NCBI RefSeq assembly: GCF_964355755.1
Contig: NC_092674.1
Coordinates: 12,407,001-12,471,000 of the forward strand
Reading direction: 5' to 3'
Source: Antedon mediterranea
Lineage: Eukaryota; Echinodermata; Crinoidea; Comatulida; Antedonidae
DNA: 64,000 nt
Shown here: piece after piece, positions 33,706-46,611 of the stretch
Numbering within the stretch: position 1 is the stretch's first letter
Layout of the letters: every line of letters begins with the position of its first letter
Made by a program: the position numbers and the translations under genes
Notes under the pieces: generated by a model
Database searches by the model: none
What the model was told of the DNA's origin: nothing
The model's input: the letters and a program-made list of their open reading frames with translations, nothing else

Positions 33706-33972
33706 CTGAAATATTACAAACATTATGTTATAGTATTTTTCACTTCACATCAAACTATCTAATATTGTACTAAAATCAATTAGATGTGATCATGTGTATA
33801 TACAAATTCAATTAAATAATTAAATTTATATAATAATTTAAAGTATGTGTAATCAGTGCTACTAAGCGCCTTTGATGATTACATTGTTTACTTAATTATG
33901 GCAACACAAACACAATATAAGTATATGAAAGTTACTTGTTGAAACTTAAAATTCAGCACCCGTCTATTTACA

Positions 33973-34192
33973 GGAACTAATTCAGAAGTATAACCCTGGT
34001 CGCCAGGGACTCGGATCTACACAAGATATTACTCGTCTTGTTGTTCCTAAAACTAATAGACTATTTAGTGATAAATCATTTTCTGTCATTGGACCTAAGT
34101 TATGGAACAATTTACCTATTAATGAGCGTATTGCTCCAAGTGTACAGTGTTTTAAAAAATTGTTAAAGAGTTTTCTTTTCCCTAAGGAATAA
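33973..34192 (+). pseudogene. LINE C-terminal fragment (family with GCGCTTTATAAAT tail)
   Basis: An open stretch encodes the C-terminal domain of a LINE protein: KYNPGRQGLG, RLVVPKTN, FSVIGPKLWNNLP and FKKLLKSFLFP, ending at TAA. It is followed by a 3' end containing AAGCGCTTTATAAATC (34235-34250). The duplicate copy is at 39642-39861 in unit 2. Confidence 0.7.
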
Positions 34193-34449
34193 TTTAGATA
34201 TGTACTGCTCTAATTAATATACAACTTTTGGGAAAAGCGCTTTATAAATCTCTATAGTATAAAATAAATTGCCATAAATAGATTGTTAAATGATACTGGT
34301 ATGTACTTCTTGTATCTAATTTATAAACAAAAAATATTATTTTAATTATAAATTTGTAATATTAAACCATTGGACAGTGTGTGTGTGAAATATGTAATGT
34401 ACTTCCTCTATCTAATTTATAAAAAAAAAATAAAATATTTTAATTAGAT

Positions 34450-34818
34450 TTGTCTTTATTCATTAGGCATAATGTGTATGTACCAGTTCCAGAAACGAAT
34501 GAATCACGATTATTAATAAAAAGTATGAAAGCACACATAAAACGAACAATTCGTCGCTGCAGAACTGAATCTTCTTTTCAATCATATATCCCACGTGTTA
34601 CCAGAATTTGGAATAACTTATCCAGTGAAATCAGCAACTTAAATATTTATGTTAGGTGTTTTAAAACCAAATTACTTAATTATCTCAATATTTATTTTTT
34701 AAATAATTTTGATATTGAAAAAGTGTGTAGTTGGTCGCTTTCTTGTAGATGCTTTAATATTGTAGAACGTAATTTATTTATTTTTCTTATATGTTTCTGT
34801 TCTGGTTTGACCAACTAG
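34450..34818 (+). pseudogene. LINE C-terminal fragment joined to unit sequence
   Basis: The first part (to about 34540) is unit sequence also seen at 45240 and 48155. From about 34545 it becomes the C-terminus of a LINE protein with RRCRTESSFQSY, RVTRIWNNL and CFKTKLLNYL motifs, as at 62690-62850. The 122-codon ORF is therefore a chance fusion across a rearrangement junction. It ends in an AAAT-repeat tail at 34903-34918. The copy in unit 2 is 40119-40487. Confidence 0.65.
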
Positions 34819-37800
34819 CATAGTTGTAGCACCTGTTTGGTCTTTCCATGCCTCCTTTTATAATTGTTTTGTCTTCTTTGTTATGTATATGGCAGAAATT
34901 GAATAAATAAATAAATAAACACAGTATGTATTCAATTATCTCAACACAAATACCAATTGAAATGCCATGGTTTCTGTGATTAGTTCTTTAGTTCTTTTAA
35001 ATATGTCTACTATAATCTTTCCATCTCTTCTGAAAACTGTTTTCAATACAATCAATTGCCTGTTGTAGATACAAACAAGGAAAACGTTTATTCATCATTA
35101 CTAACAATTAAGTTATCAGGGATAGTTATTTTTTCAGGTTGATGTACTTACATTTCCATCACATAACCCTTACCTTTTATCACGTAACGTATTAAGAGTA
35201 CACGCCTGTTCATGTGCGCCATATTATTGCTCATATATTCTTTACCAAAATAATTGTGCAAGCACTGTTAACGTAGTTTACCTAGTTTACCAATAGAGAG
35301 AAATGGCGAACCGCGATGACGTCACTCAAATTTCACCGAGTGGGTATATATTGTAAACAAACCATTTCGCCACATGTTTTTGTATGGGAAATTCCGATGG
35401 GTTGAGTTAAAAAGGAAGGTAGAAAAGAACGTTTAAAACACACATAATAGCAGTATCTTTTTTTTTTTGCAACACCCTTAACAATTTTAATGTTATATGG
35501 GCAAATCTTAACATATTTTATTTTAATTTGGATTGAATTAAGATGCGTTTTTGTTATATACTGTACCCAGCTCTAGGCCCTAGATAGTTGGCCTGTATGC
35601 TGTAGTACCTCGGATTATCGGTTATTATAATAATAATAATATTGGAAATTCGTTATTGCATACTGTACTACTACTACTACTACTTTAGCTAGGGTGCTGC
35701 TGGCCTCTCCTAGCTAGGTAGTAAGACTAAATAGAGCACCTCTAGTAGATGTAGGCCTAGCATTAGTTTCAGCTTGACAACTGCCATTTTGTTATGTGGC
35801 TAGTGATGCTTCATGCAGGGGGGGGGGGGGGCTACCGCCAGTAGATAACACCATTCTATATAATACTATATAGGCATAGTCTAATGTAGACCTACAGATA
35901 TGAGATATTTTTAGGAATATGATTGTGAATGATGGATGACTTTTATACATATTTCATTGTTTTATTGTGTAAGTACACAAATACAACAAGAATTATGAGC
36001 GTTACAGCAACAACATTGGTTAGACGAAACCATGATTCACGTGTATAAACATAGGAAATGTGTCGCCCTCAACGGTTTGTTATGATTTTATACCCACTCG
36101 GATTTTAGACGTCGGTTCGCCATTTCTCTCTATTGGGATTGTATATTTATGTAAAGTAATACTATTAAAACAAGGTCAATACTCGGGAAAATGGATTAGA
36201 TACTGCATGACATTTTTTTCTATTATTAACCATATTAGGAAGTAAAAATAAAATTTCAATTATTGCTTTATTTTGGGGTTAAAGGGCACCAAATACAGGC
36301 CAAAAATACCCTAAAATCTTATTTTAAAAATAAAACTATTAAAATAGTTTAGATTCACTGTGATTCTAGAAAAAATTGAACAGCGAATTTATCAAAACTG
36401 TTGTTGTTGCTCTTTTAAAGGGAAATTTCATGGTTTCTCCCAGTTTACATGTTTACAAGACACTATTAAAATTTACCAAATATAACATTATTAGTGGATT
36501 TATATAATTTAAGATGTCTTCTTTCTAAACAATATTAAAAAGTTTCGATTGTCACATTTACCATTTTTGGACTTTTGGCACACTTTGAATTGGTTCTGGT
36601 CCACTGTGCCACGGGCCAAGAGCTATTCTTTTATTATTCTAATTTTTTTTAATCGGCAATCATGACCCTTTATAACTTGTTGTTGTATATGATGTGCCAG
36701 CGTGTGCGATATTGGTACATGTTACGTTCTAGGCGTTGTAGTAGTAAACAACCTGATGAAAGTGACATTGGGTAGACTTGTGAATGGTAGTTGTGAATGA
36801 ATTGCCGTTTCTTACACAGGGAGCATACCGCCTCTCGTAACTACGGATTTTGGTCCCTGGATGTGTATCGCATGGCCCCCGGATGTTGACGCGTGAGCTT
36901 GGCCAACTTAACTTCTAAATATAGTTACTGTATAAATGTTTCTTACAAAGACAAGTGCGTCCTATCACTAGTACAGTTAGTAACTTGATTCATATTTTGG
37001 TTCCTCTAACTTTGATACAGCACAGATATCGACGCGTGAACAGCAATGAAAATGAGTTCGTTAATTAGTCGTTTTACTGTAATAATATATATATATATAT
37101 ATTTGTTATACTAGAAAATTAGTTTGATGAAATGTATTCTACAAAATTAGAAGGCCTAATAATTGTTTTCCCTCAGAAATGAAGTGGGGGGAGGTCACGT
37201 GTCTGTTTATGAGTGATAATCAATAAGGCATTTAATTAAAATGCAGAGTGTCTTAAAATTAGGCCTACTTGACTGAATCAGAGTAGACCTACTACACAGT
37301 TGCATTTAAATGAGTCAATAATTAGCATGATAATTTATGTAATTAATACACAGTGAAAGAGCTTATTTTAGTATCCTATAGTAATACATTTTTCTATATA
37401 ATTTAAAGAGAAGATGGAATTTAAAATCAGTTACAAAAGCCGACGATAAGAGAGAATTACATGTTTCAAAAAACACCCACTTGTTATTAAAAAAAAAAAC
37501 ATTGCACATCGGCGAGGCTCGATGTCATGTGTGACTGACGAAAACTTGCATGTTTTGTTGTACTGTAGGCCTATCAGTTAGGCATACAATGAAACGTGTA
37601 TCTTGTACCCCATCATGGTACAAAGTGTCATACAAATCGTACATTTAATAATTCGAACAGCCTAGAACGTGAACATAATTCGTAGCGTACGTATACACAG
37701 TACACGACTACGCGTCGGTTTGATTCCTGGATGGAACATGATGTATATATTACGCGTAAACCGTGTATTTCACGATGCCACTAGATCGGTCACTTAATAA

Positions 37801-39275
37801 TAATAATTACTTTAATTTTCCAATTCATCATGCGTTTGTCGTTACTATGAACTTTAATTGTACTGATTGGAATATTTATTCAGTAAAATAATGCTTGCCT
37901 TCTGATCAATGTTAGTTACATTGAAAACCTCATCCCAAGGATGCGATGTAAATCAACAGTTGAATAGCAAGAGGAGACATGGGTTGGCTAATTCACTTGC
38001 AATTGTTTGTCTTTTTTTTAACAATATTTTGATGACGAAGTAACAGTTACTGTATAGTCAGAGTGGCAATAGTTATACGAATTATTGTTTCAGATTTGTA
38101 ATAATTACGTCAAGTATAGCCTCTTCTCTAGTAGCCATGTCAACCTCTTGACTTAGCTATTGGGCATGGAAAAGTGCACTGATATTTGCACGTTAAAATC
38201 GCCTATGACACCAACGCAAGCATAAAACAACTATATTCTACAAATAAACATGATCAGAAATAGACAATGTAGTCGCTTAGTATATATACCAATTTCATCA
38301 TGTAACTGCTGTGTTCAGTCTTCTGTTATTTACGTACATTATGCAGCAACACCTTCCCCGTGATGATGTTTAACGATGACTATGTAAAATTAATGTTAAA
38401 CATCAGAGATGTTATCTCTAGGGTTGCTAGTTATAATGTAGTAAAAACAAATAATACTAGAATATAAAAAGTACATAATGAAAAAAGAAAACCTGGATAA
38501 CCCAATTTCGTTAACTATACTAACTGTAGATAAATTGGTGGTCACATATTGAAGTAATTTCGGATTTGACAAAAGTATGAGTATGTATGAGGTTAATTAG
38601 GCCTATTTCAGAAAACAGTTTAGGGGATTTTTTTTTCTCAGCCCCACTCTGCAGTCACGATCTCTTTTCGCGAATTCTAATTTCACATAAACGGGCAATG
38701 AAATCATTATTAAAAACATGTAAGCTTATACGGTAGGTATATATTTATATTATTTATTTATTTATTTTTGTTTATCCTTTTCGTGGATACTATTTAAAAA
38801 TACAAACAGAAGGTTTGTATTTTTTCCGATTGTTTCGCTGTATACAGTAAATAAGTTGCTGATGAATTTTATGATGATTTTGAAGAATAAAATGAATAAT
38901 TAAAAATATGAGGCGTATAAAAATCATTTTGCAGGATTGATTTCTGTAATATAAATTCTGTAAAAGCGTTGTTTCCAGTTTTAATTGTTTAGGCCGACAG
39001 ATCGAGTATGTTGTTACACAGGCCATGATTGTTATTATAAAAATCTGATATGAAAATAACTATTGTTCTTATGTTGTACCATGTGGAGTTGAAGTTTAAC
39101 AGAACAATATAAATAGTTCTAATGGTTCTGCTAATTTAGTATTATTTATATAATGTAGTGACAGTACTTTAGGTATGTTATTACCGGTTCGCCCTTAAAT
39201 TTGAAAATTAAACCATTTATTTTAATCACACTGAACTATATAGCACCCTTATTAATAATGTTATGTAAAACTTAC

Positions 39276-39374
39276 ATTTGTTGTAAGATCCAAATTAGCA
39301 CCTGCCTTGAGCAAAATAGTGCAAATATCTGTTTGGCCATTACTTGCAGCATAATGCAAAGGTGTCCATCCGTC
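39276..39374 (-). CDS. ankyrin-ZU5-UPA gene: ankyrin-repeat exon (unit 2)
   Basis: Same length, splice sites, phase and sequence as the exon at 33607-33705. The splice signals are intact, so nothing in the sequence prevents its use. If the duplication is genuine, it adds one 33-residue repeat to the protein without changing the frame. If the duplication is an assembly artefact, this exon is a second allele of 33607-33705. Confidence 0.85.
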
Positions 39375-39641
39375 CTGAAATATTACAAACATTATGTTAT
39401 AGTATTTTTCACTTCACATCAAACTATCTAATATTGTACTAAAATCAATTAGATGTGATCATGTGTATATACAAATTCAATTAAATAATTAAATTTATAT
39501 AATAATTTAAAGTATGTGTAATCAGTGCTACTAAGCGCCTTTGATGATTACATTGTTTACTTAATTATGGCAACACAAACACAATATAAGTATATGAAAG
39601 TTACTTGTTGAAACTTAAAATTCAGCACCCGTCTATTTACA

Positions 39642-39861
39642 GGAACTAATTCAGAAGTATAACCCTGGTCGCCAGGGACTCGGATCTACACAAGATATTA
39701 CTCGTCTTGTTGTTCCTAAAACTAATAGACTATTTAGTGATAAATCATTTTCTGTCATTGGACCTAAGTTATGGAACAATTTACCTATTAATGAGCGTAT
39801 TGCTCCAAGTGTACAGTGTTTTAAAAAATTGTTAAAGAGTTTTCTTTTCCCTAAGGAATAA
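39642..39861 (+). pseudogene. LINE C-terminal fragment (unit 2 copy)
   Basis: Duplicate of 33973-34192 within unit 2, unchanged in the visible coding motifs. Confidence 0.65.
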
Positions 39862-40118
39862 TTTAGATATGTACTGCTCTAATTAATATACAACTTTTGG
39901 GAAAAGCGCTTTATAAATCTCTATAGTATAAAATAAATTGCCATAAATAGATTGTTAAATGATACTGGTATGTACTTCTTGTATCTAATTTATAAACAAA
40001 AAATATTATTTTAATTATAAATTTGTAATATTAAACCATTGGACAGTGTGTGTGTGAAATATGTAATGTACTTCCTCTATCTAATTTATAAAAAAAAAAT
40101 AAAATATTTTAATTAGAT

Positions 40119-40487
40119 TTGTCTTTATTCATTAGGCATAATGTGTATGTACCAGTTCCAGAAACGAATGAATCACGATTATTAATAAAAAGTATGAAAG
40201 CACACATAAAACGAACAATTCGTCGCTGCAGAACTGAATCTTCTTTTCAATCATATATCCCACGTGTTACCAGAATTTGGAATAACTTATCCAGTGAAAT
40301 CAGCAACTTAAATATTTATGTTAGGTGTTTTAAAACCAAATTACTTAATTATCTCAATATTTATTTTTTAAATAATTTTGATATTGAAAAAGTGTGTAGT
40401 TGGTCGCTTTCTTGTAGATGCTTTAATATTGTAGAACGTAATTCATTTATTTTTCTTATATGTTTCTGTTCTGGTTTGACCAACTAG
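40119..40487 (+). pseudogene. LINE C-terminal fragment joined to unit sequence (unit 2 copy)
   Basis: Duplicate of 34450-34818, with one Leu-to-Ser change visible near the end. Tail of AAAT repeats at 40572-40588. Confidence 0.6.
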
Positions 40488-41564
40488 CATAGTTGTAGCA
40501 CCTGTTTGGTCTTTCCATGCCTCCTTTTATAATTGTTTTGTCTTCTTTGTTATGTATATGGCAGAAATTGAATAAATAAATAAATAAACACAGTATGTAT
40601 TCAATTATCTCAACACAAATACCAATTGAAATGCCATGGTTTCTGTGATTAGTTCTTTAGTTCTTTTAAATATGTCTACTATAATCTTTCCATCTCTTCT
40701 GAAAACTGTTTTCAATACAATCAATTGTTTGTAGATACAAACAAGGAGAACGCTTATTCATCATTACTAACACGTAAGTTATCAATGATAGTTATTTCTT
40801 CAGGTTGATGTACTTACATTTCCATCACATAACCCTTACCTTCTATCACGTAAAGTATTAAGAGTACACACCTGTTCATGTGCGCCATATTATTGCTCAT
40901 ATATTCTTTACTAAAAATAATTTTGCAAGCACGTTAAATGTATTGATTCAAGATCAACATTACTTTGTTTATCAATATTGGGGTTGTATATTCATATGAA
41001 GTAATAATATTAACAAGGTCAACACTCGGTAAACCAAATTTTTTGGAAAAAAGCAATGGATTTGATACTGCATGACATTGTTTTTCTGTTATTAACCATA
41101 ATAGAAAGTAAAAATAAATGTCAACTATTGCTATATTTTGGGGTTAAAGATCAACAAATACAGGTCAAAATACCAAAAATCATATTTTTAAAATAAAACC
41201 ATTATAATGGTTTAGATTCACGGTGATTCTAGAAACAGCAGAGAATTTATCAAAACTGTTGTTTTTGCTCTTTTAAATTGAAATTTCATGGTTTCTCCCA
41301 GTTTCCATGGTTACAAGACACTATTAAAATTTACCAAACATAACATTATTAGTGGACAAACAATATTAAAAAATTTGGATTGACAAATTTACCATTTTTG
41401 GACTTTTGGCACACTTTGAATTGATTCTGTCCCACTGTGCCATGGGCCAAGAGCTATTCCTTTATTATTCTATTTTTTTAAATCGGTAATCGTGACCCTT
41501 TATAAGTAATGTTGTATATGATGTGCCAGCGTGCTACGTTCTAGACATTGGAATAGTAAACAAC

Positions 41565-42773
41565 TAATAGTAAAAAAAAGTTGAAACGAATTGTAAACGT
41601 CTGTCCAGCATTAGAGATAATCTTAAAAATGTCTCTTCTGGAAAGAGGTAATAGATGCATGGAGTAATTTTATTTCTATTCATTATCCAAAGTTTGTTGA
41701 CGAGCTATTACGAATGCAAATTTGGAATAATGAAGTAATAAGAATAGGCAACGAATGTATAAGATATGGAAATTGGGGAAAAGCAGGTATTCTGTTTGTT
41801 AATGATTTGTTTAACAGCAATGGGCAATTTATGAATAAAAAAGAAGTCGAAGATACCTATGGAATTAAGATAAATTATAAAAAATTAATAGGAGTAAGAA
41901 GGCTTCTTATGGAAAAATTTAACAATTTAATTATATGTGAAATTTTAAAAAACAGTTTTGCCAGATATTCCATTTCATATAAAAAGTACTCTTTCAACAA
42001 AGAAAGGGATGTCGTATTTTTTATGATGTTTTAAATAACTCAATGTTTACATCATGGAAAGCACAAAAGAAATGGGCAGAGAATACATTTGTATTCAATA
42101 ACGAACAATTGAAAACAATCTACCTAGATCCACATACGTGTACAATGAATATTGTTTTAATATATTTTCAATATAAAATTGTAAACAGAATAATTGCAAC
42201 AAATGAACAATTATTTAAAATGAATATAAAAGAAACTTCAATGTGCTCATTTAGAGATGGTAAAATCGAAACCATTTAGCATTTGTTCTGTAATTGTCCA
42301 ATAGTAAAAAGGATATGGAACCTTTTCCAGGAAAAAATTTCAGAAAAAAACTGGAGTGCAATTTATTTTTAGTAAAGAGAGCATAATTTTCGGATACCAA
42401 GATGCGCATCAGTTTTTTAATTTAAAAGCCATTAATGCAATTATTCTAATTGTAAAATCATTTATTTATAAATGTAAACTAGTTAAATGTAAGTCAAATA
42501 TCAAAATGGTTATGAACGAGTTAAAAAGGTTTTATGAAACGGAAAAAAGTATTTATCATCAGAATTTTCAGGACAGTATTTTAAATAGAAAATGGATAAA
42601 ATTAGAAGCATTTATAAATCAAATATGAAATTGTTAGAGATTAGAATAATTTTTATGAACCTTTATTTAATTTGTTTGTTGTTTTTGTTTGATTTTTATT
42701 TTTTATTTGATTATGTTTTTCCTTTGTAATGTATTATTATGATGAAAAAAATAAATAAATAAAAAAATAAAAA
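41565..42773 (+). mobile_element. 5'-truncated Tx1/L1-like LINE with 13-bp target-site duplication
   Basis: The insert is flanked by AATAGTAAACAAC at 41552-41564 and 42774-42786. The uninterrupted site (AGTAGTAAACAAC) is present in unit 1 at 31033-31045 and unit 2 at 36740-36752. The 3' end is an A-rich tail with AATAAAT repeats (about 42744-42773). Only the C-terminal third of ORF2 is present. Confidence 0.85.
41664..42628 (+). pseudogene. Tx1/L1-like LINE ORF2 C-terminal region, broken
   Basis: Reading pieces: from about 41664 through 42034 (WNNEVIRIGN, GNWGKAGILFVNDLFN, TYGIKINY), 42043-42279 (FQYKIVNRIIATNE, then MCSFRDG), a short stretch with HLFCNCPIVKRIWN after a TAG at about 42277, and 42356-42628. 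The order and motifs match the C-terminal domain of Tx1/L1-clade ORF2, including the Cys/His motif. At least one stop and one frameshift break it. Confidence 0.75.
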
Positions 42774-43203
42774 AATAGTAAACAACCAAATAAAAGTGAC
42801 ATTGGGTAGACTTGTAAATGGTAGTTTCTTACAAAGGGAGCATACCGCCTCTCGAAGCTACGTATTTTGGTACCTGTATGTGTATAGCATGGCCCCCGGT
42901 TATCGACGCGTGAGCTGGGCCAACTTCTAAATATATTCACTCTATAAATATTTCTTACAGAGGGACACCTCCAGATTAAGTGCGTCCTATCACTAGTAAG
43001 TAACTTGATTCAGATTTCTAACTACATGACAGATATTGACGCGTAAACCACAAAGAAAATGAGTTTGTCAATTAGTAGACGTTTTACTGTAATATTAAAT
43101 ATATTTGTTACTAGAAATTAGTTTGATAAAATATATTCTACAAAATCAGTAGGCCTAATCGTTTTCCCCTAATAAATTAAGGGGGTGGGGGGAGGGACAC
43201 GTG

Positions 43204-43455
43204 TTTGTTTATGAGTGAGAATCAAAAAGGCATTTAGTTAAAATGCAGACCGTCTTAAATTACTTGACATGTTCCGATAAATATATTCGCATCATCAGAA
43301 TTGTAATCAAAGCATAGGATACTTGTATACGTACAAAGTTGCGTTTAAATGAGTCAATCATAGCATGAGAATAGATTTATCGAAACATGTCACCTAATTT
43401 TAAGACGGCCCACATTTTCATTAAATGCCTTATGATATTATTGATTATCAATCGT
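43204..43455. repeat. inverted duplication inside unit 3
   Basis: 43204-43289 and 43369-43455 are imperfect reverse complements (for example GACATGTTCCGATAAAT and ATTTATCGAAACATGTC; AAGGCATTTA and TAAATGCCTT) around an 80-bp loop. Units 1 and 2 have only the left arm orientation (about 31515-31560), so the second arm arose in unit 3. Confidence 0.65.
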
Positions 43456-46400
43456 AATTAGGTGGTATTATACATGATGTGCCTGTTTATGTACAATGAA
43501 AGAGCTTATTTTAGTATCCTATATTAATATATTTTCTATATAAGAGAATATGTTATTTCAAATCAGGTACAAAAGCCGACGATCCAAGCGAATTACATGT
43601 TTAAAAAAAATCGGAAAACACTCATTTGTTATTTTCAAAACACATTGAAAATCGGCGCGGTCCGATGGCATTCGTGACTGGCGGAAAAACGCAACAAAAA
43701 TGAAAAACGAAAATGGCATGTTGTGTTTTCTGTAGGGCTACAGTAATTAGTGTTTCAGATACCACCATTGACAGTAGCAGAATTGGGTGTTTATTTCAAG
43801 CTCACATAAACGGGCAAAGAAATCCTCGTGAAACATTATTTAAGCTTATTCTCTATAGTATATTTAAGTTATCTACTTATTCATTTATTTATATATTGTT
43901 TTCTCTTTTTACTTGGTTAGATGAAACATGTTACCGAGAAACAACAAACATTCTAGTTGAAATTGTTTATGTATACCCACAGATTGCACTATTTTCTGTA
44001 TACTTAATTAGGTACTCTTTTCGTACATGTGTTGCTGTTGGAAATAGATAAATATTTCACTTCAATTATTTTCCAAAAATAGTGGTACACAACAATGAAA
44101 GAAAATGTGAAAACTATTATTACTATTGGTTTCATTTTACCGTTACTTAGAGGGGATATGTTTTTTTTTAATGTTTTATAAAATCAAATGAAAATCTTGA
44201 TTCATATCAATTTATTGTATCATTTTGCATAAAATACAATCTTGCTCTACAGCACAACACAATGCAAAAACAGAAAACTGAAAAAACCACGACATATCAT
44301 TCTCTAACATTCAGTGCCCTAAAGACATATGGAAACAATGATTACGGAATCTATTACGAGAGGTGATGGACCTTTTTTTTAACGTCAAATGAGTGCATTG
44401 GATAGGTTAGGTCTTGCAAAATTGAATGTGTTTCCTCAGTAAAGTATCTTATAAAAAGAATCGAAATGAGATTTGCTTAATTATAACTACTAAAGTCCTA
44501 TACGTGAAGCATAACTAATAATACGTTGCAGCTAATTCTTACATGTGGTACAGGTAAACTATAAAATAAAGAATAATGAGAATACTTTCAATGACAGATT
44601 TATAAAAAAAAGACGTAGGCCTATGTCTAATGGGAGGGTTAACTCGAAAGATGTGAGTCTATGTAACAGTAAAGCCTATTTGATACTCTCAGAGCCATAG
44701 TAATTATTTCATTGACATGCATACTTGTCTTGGACAAAATCTGAAAAGAGGCATAGAAATCAGATAGGGGAAGTGGAATGTTACAAGTAGTCAATATAGT
44801 CATTATATCCTAATAATTCCTTCTGATCACTCTTAAGCGTGGTTGACACTGAATTGTTTGCATAGACTATACCCCACTTCAAGTATTATTAAATTATAAT
44901 AATTATGACCTACAGTATCCACGTTATATCACCATATTAAATAATTTGTCATTGTTTAAAGAAAACATTAATCATGATGTTTTGAAAGTGTAATAAGTGC
45001 TACTAAGCGCCTTTGATGTTTACATTGGTAGTTAATTACTGTAATACAAACTTATCAATATAAGTATATGCAAGTTACTTTTGGGTAACTTAAAATTAAT
45101 TGTCATAAACATTTTTTTTAATGATACTGGTATGTACTTTTGTATCTAATTTATCCAAAACAATATTATTTTAATTATAAAATTTTAACATTCAATCATT
45201 GGAGATTTTGTGTGATGTACTTCCTAAATAAAAAAAAATAAGTATGAAAGCAAACATAACAACAGACAATGATTACTAGTTTCCCGAATAATTGTTGAAT
45301 TAAACTAACATTTTGAACTCAACCATCACCGTGATGATATCGGGATATCCGTGTTAACGCACACAGTGTAACAAACATCTTGAAATACACTCATACTCTA
45401 TAAACTGAAAAAAATATATAGTGCTGAATTATGTCTATTATGTGTCATACAGTACTAAATGCGAATAACCAATAAAGTAGTGATTTTTTTCCCTTGGGGA
45501 AAAAACAATGCATTTAATTTGATATTTTTCTTGATAGTATAATATTCAATTGTTTGGTGTATGTCACTGTTATGAGTCCAGGTAAGCACAACTGTGGCAT
45601 CTATTGTCTATAAACGTCTATAAATTTCAAAACCTTTATTGTCTGAATTCGTTTTGAATGAAGTTGTAGGCCTTCAAATTCAAATGTCAAATGAATACTA
45701 ATATTGGTGTCCTTTCTACATGATCTCAAGCTCTTCCGCTAGTCACCTAATCGACCAAAAATATTGGTATGCATACAGAGAGTCATGTCAGGAATAAACA
45801 ATGTAAGTCGCTTATTACGAAGATGGACCTATTTCATTATGTAACTGCTGTTGTCACTATGATGTTATTTACGTACATAATTTGTATAATTAAAGTTTAT
45901 CTATTGCGTAATCAGTTATGTTTTCTGATTGAACTTAACTGATTTTAAATCAATGGGAGCTCATCAGTTATATACATTATAATCATTTCAGATTTGACAA
46001 AATAATTAAAACTGATTACTTTCCGATTATCAGAAAGCTTAAATATGTTAATATTTACATAAACAATGGTACGAAGACGTAAACTTACTGTGAGCTTCTG
46101 CATGTAAATTAAGAGGCTAATTATGCATTTTCAAATAACAGTTCGGAATAGTTGGATTTTGTTGCTTATGTTCGCGAAATTGTCTTTTATTTCAAACTCA
46201 CAAAAACGGGAAATGAAAATTTCGTTATTAAAAACATTATTTAAAGCTTATTCAGTATAGTTAAATTATTCAATTTATTCATTTATTTATATGTGTTGTT
46301 CCTTTTTTTTCTTTTTACTTGGTTAGATAAAACATGTTAGTGATAAAATGCCAATATTCTAGTTAACATTCTTCATTTAATGATAATCCCACAAATTGCA

Positions 46401-46611
46401 CTATTTGTGTATACTTAAATAGGTAGCTCTTTTCGTATATTTGTTGCTGTTAGGAAAATAAATATTTCACTTCAAAAACTTTCCAAAAATAGTGGTACAC
46501 AACAATGACAACAAAAAAGAGGGGAAAAAACTCTATTTTACGTTCTTGTTATATAAATATTATGAACGACTGAATTATATAGCACATAATATTTATGTGG
46601 GTAACACTTAC

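Larger units (their letters stand above)
29204..34919. repeat. tandem unit 1 (5.7 kb) carrying one ankyrin exon
   Basis: Starts at CACAGTATGTATTCAATTAT and is repeated almost identically at 34920-40588. The offset between matching positions falls from 5716 to 5669, reflecting small indels: shorter CTA and poly-G tracts in unit 2, and a deletion of about 40 bp near 32030 relative to unit 2. Substitutions are few. Contains the exon at 33607-33705 and LINE pieces at 33973-34192 and 34540-34917. Confidence 0.9.
34920..40588. repeat. tandem unit 2 (5.67 kb) carrying one ankyrin exon
   Basis: Near-identical to 29204-34919 throughout, including intron, ankyrin exon and LINE scraps. Differences seen include a T to G at about 36277, G to A at about 36222, and the loss of about 40 bp between ACGCGTCGGT and TTGATTCCTGG near 37715. 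The left junction follows directly on the AAAT tail of the LINE at the end of unit 1. Confidence 0.9.
40589..46611. repeat. unit 3, older diverged copy
   Basis: Begins with CACAGTATGTATTCAATT like the other units and follows them in order with many substitutions and indels. It is interrupted by a LINE at 41565-42773. Around 44085 the unit sequence (ATAGTGGTACACAACAATGA) is joined directly to post-exon sequence, skipping the segment that holds an ankyrin exon in other copies. A second run of unit sequence (44.1-46.5 kb) then leads to the exon at 46612. Confidence 0.75.

Noticed and set aside
33532-33762. Plus-strand 76-codon ORF with Cys-rich sequence (also 39201-39431, similar at 46492-46695)
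   Set aside because: It is the antisense shadow of the ankyrin exon and its splice sites.
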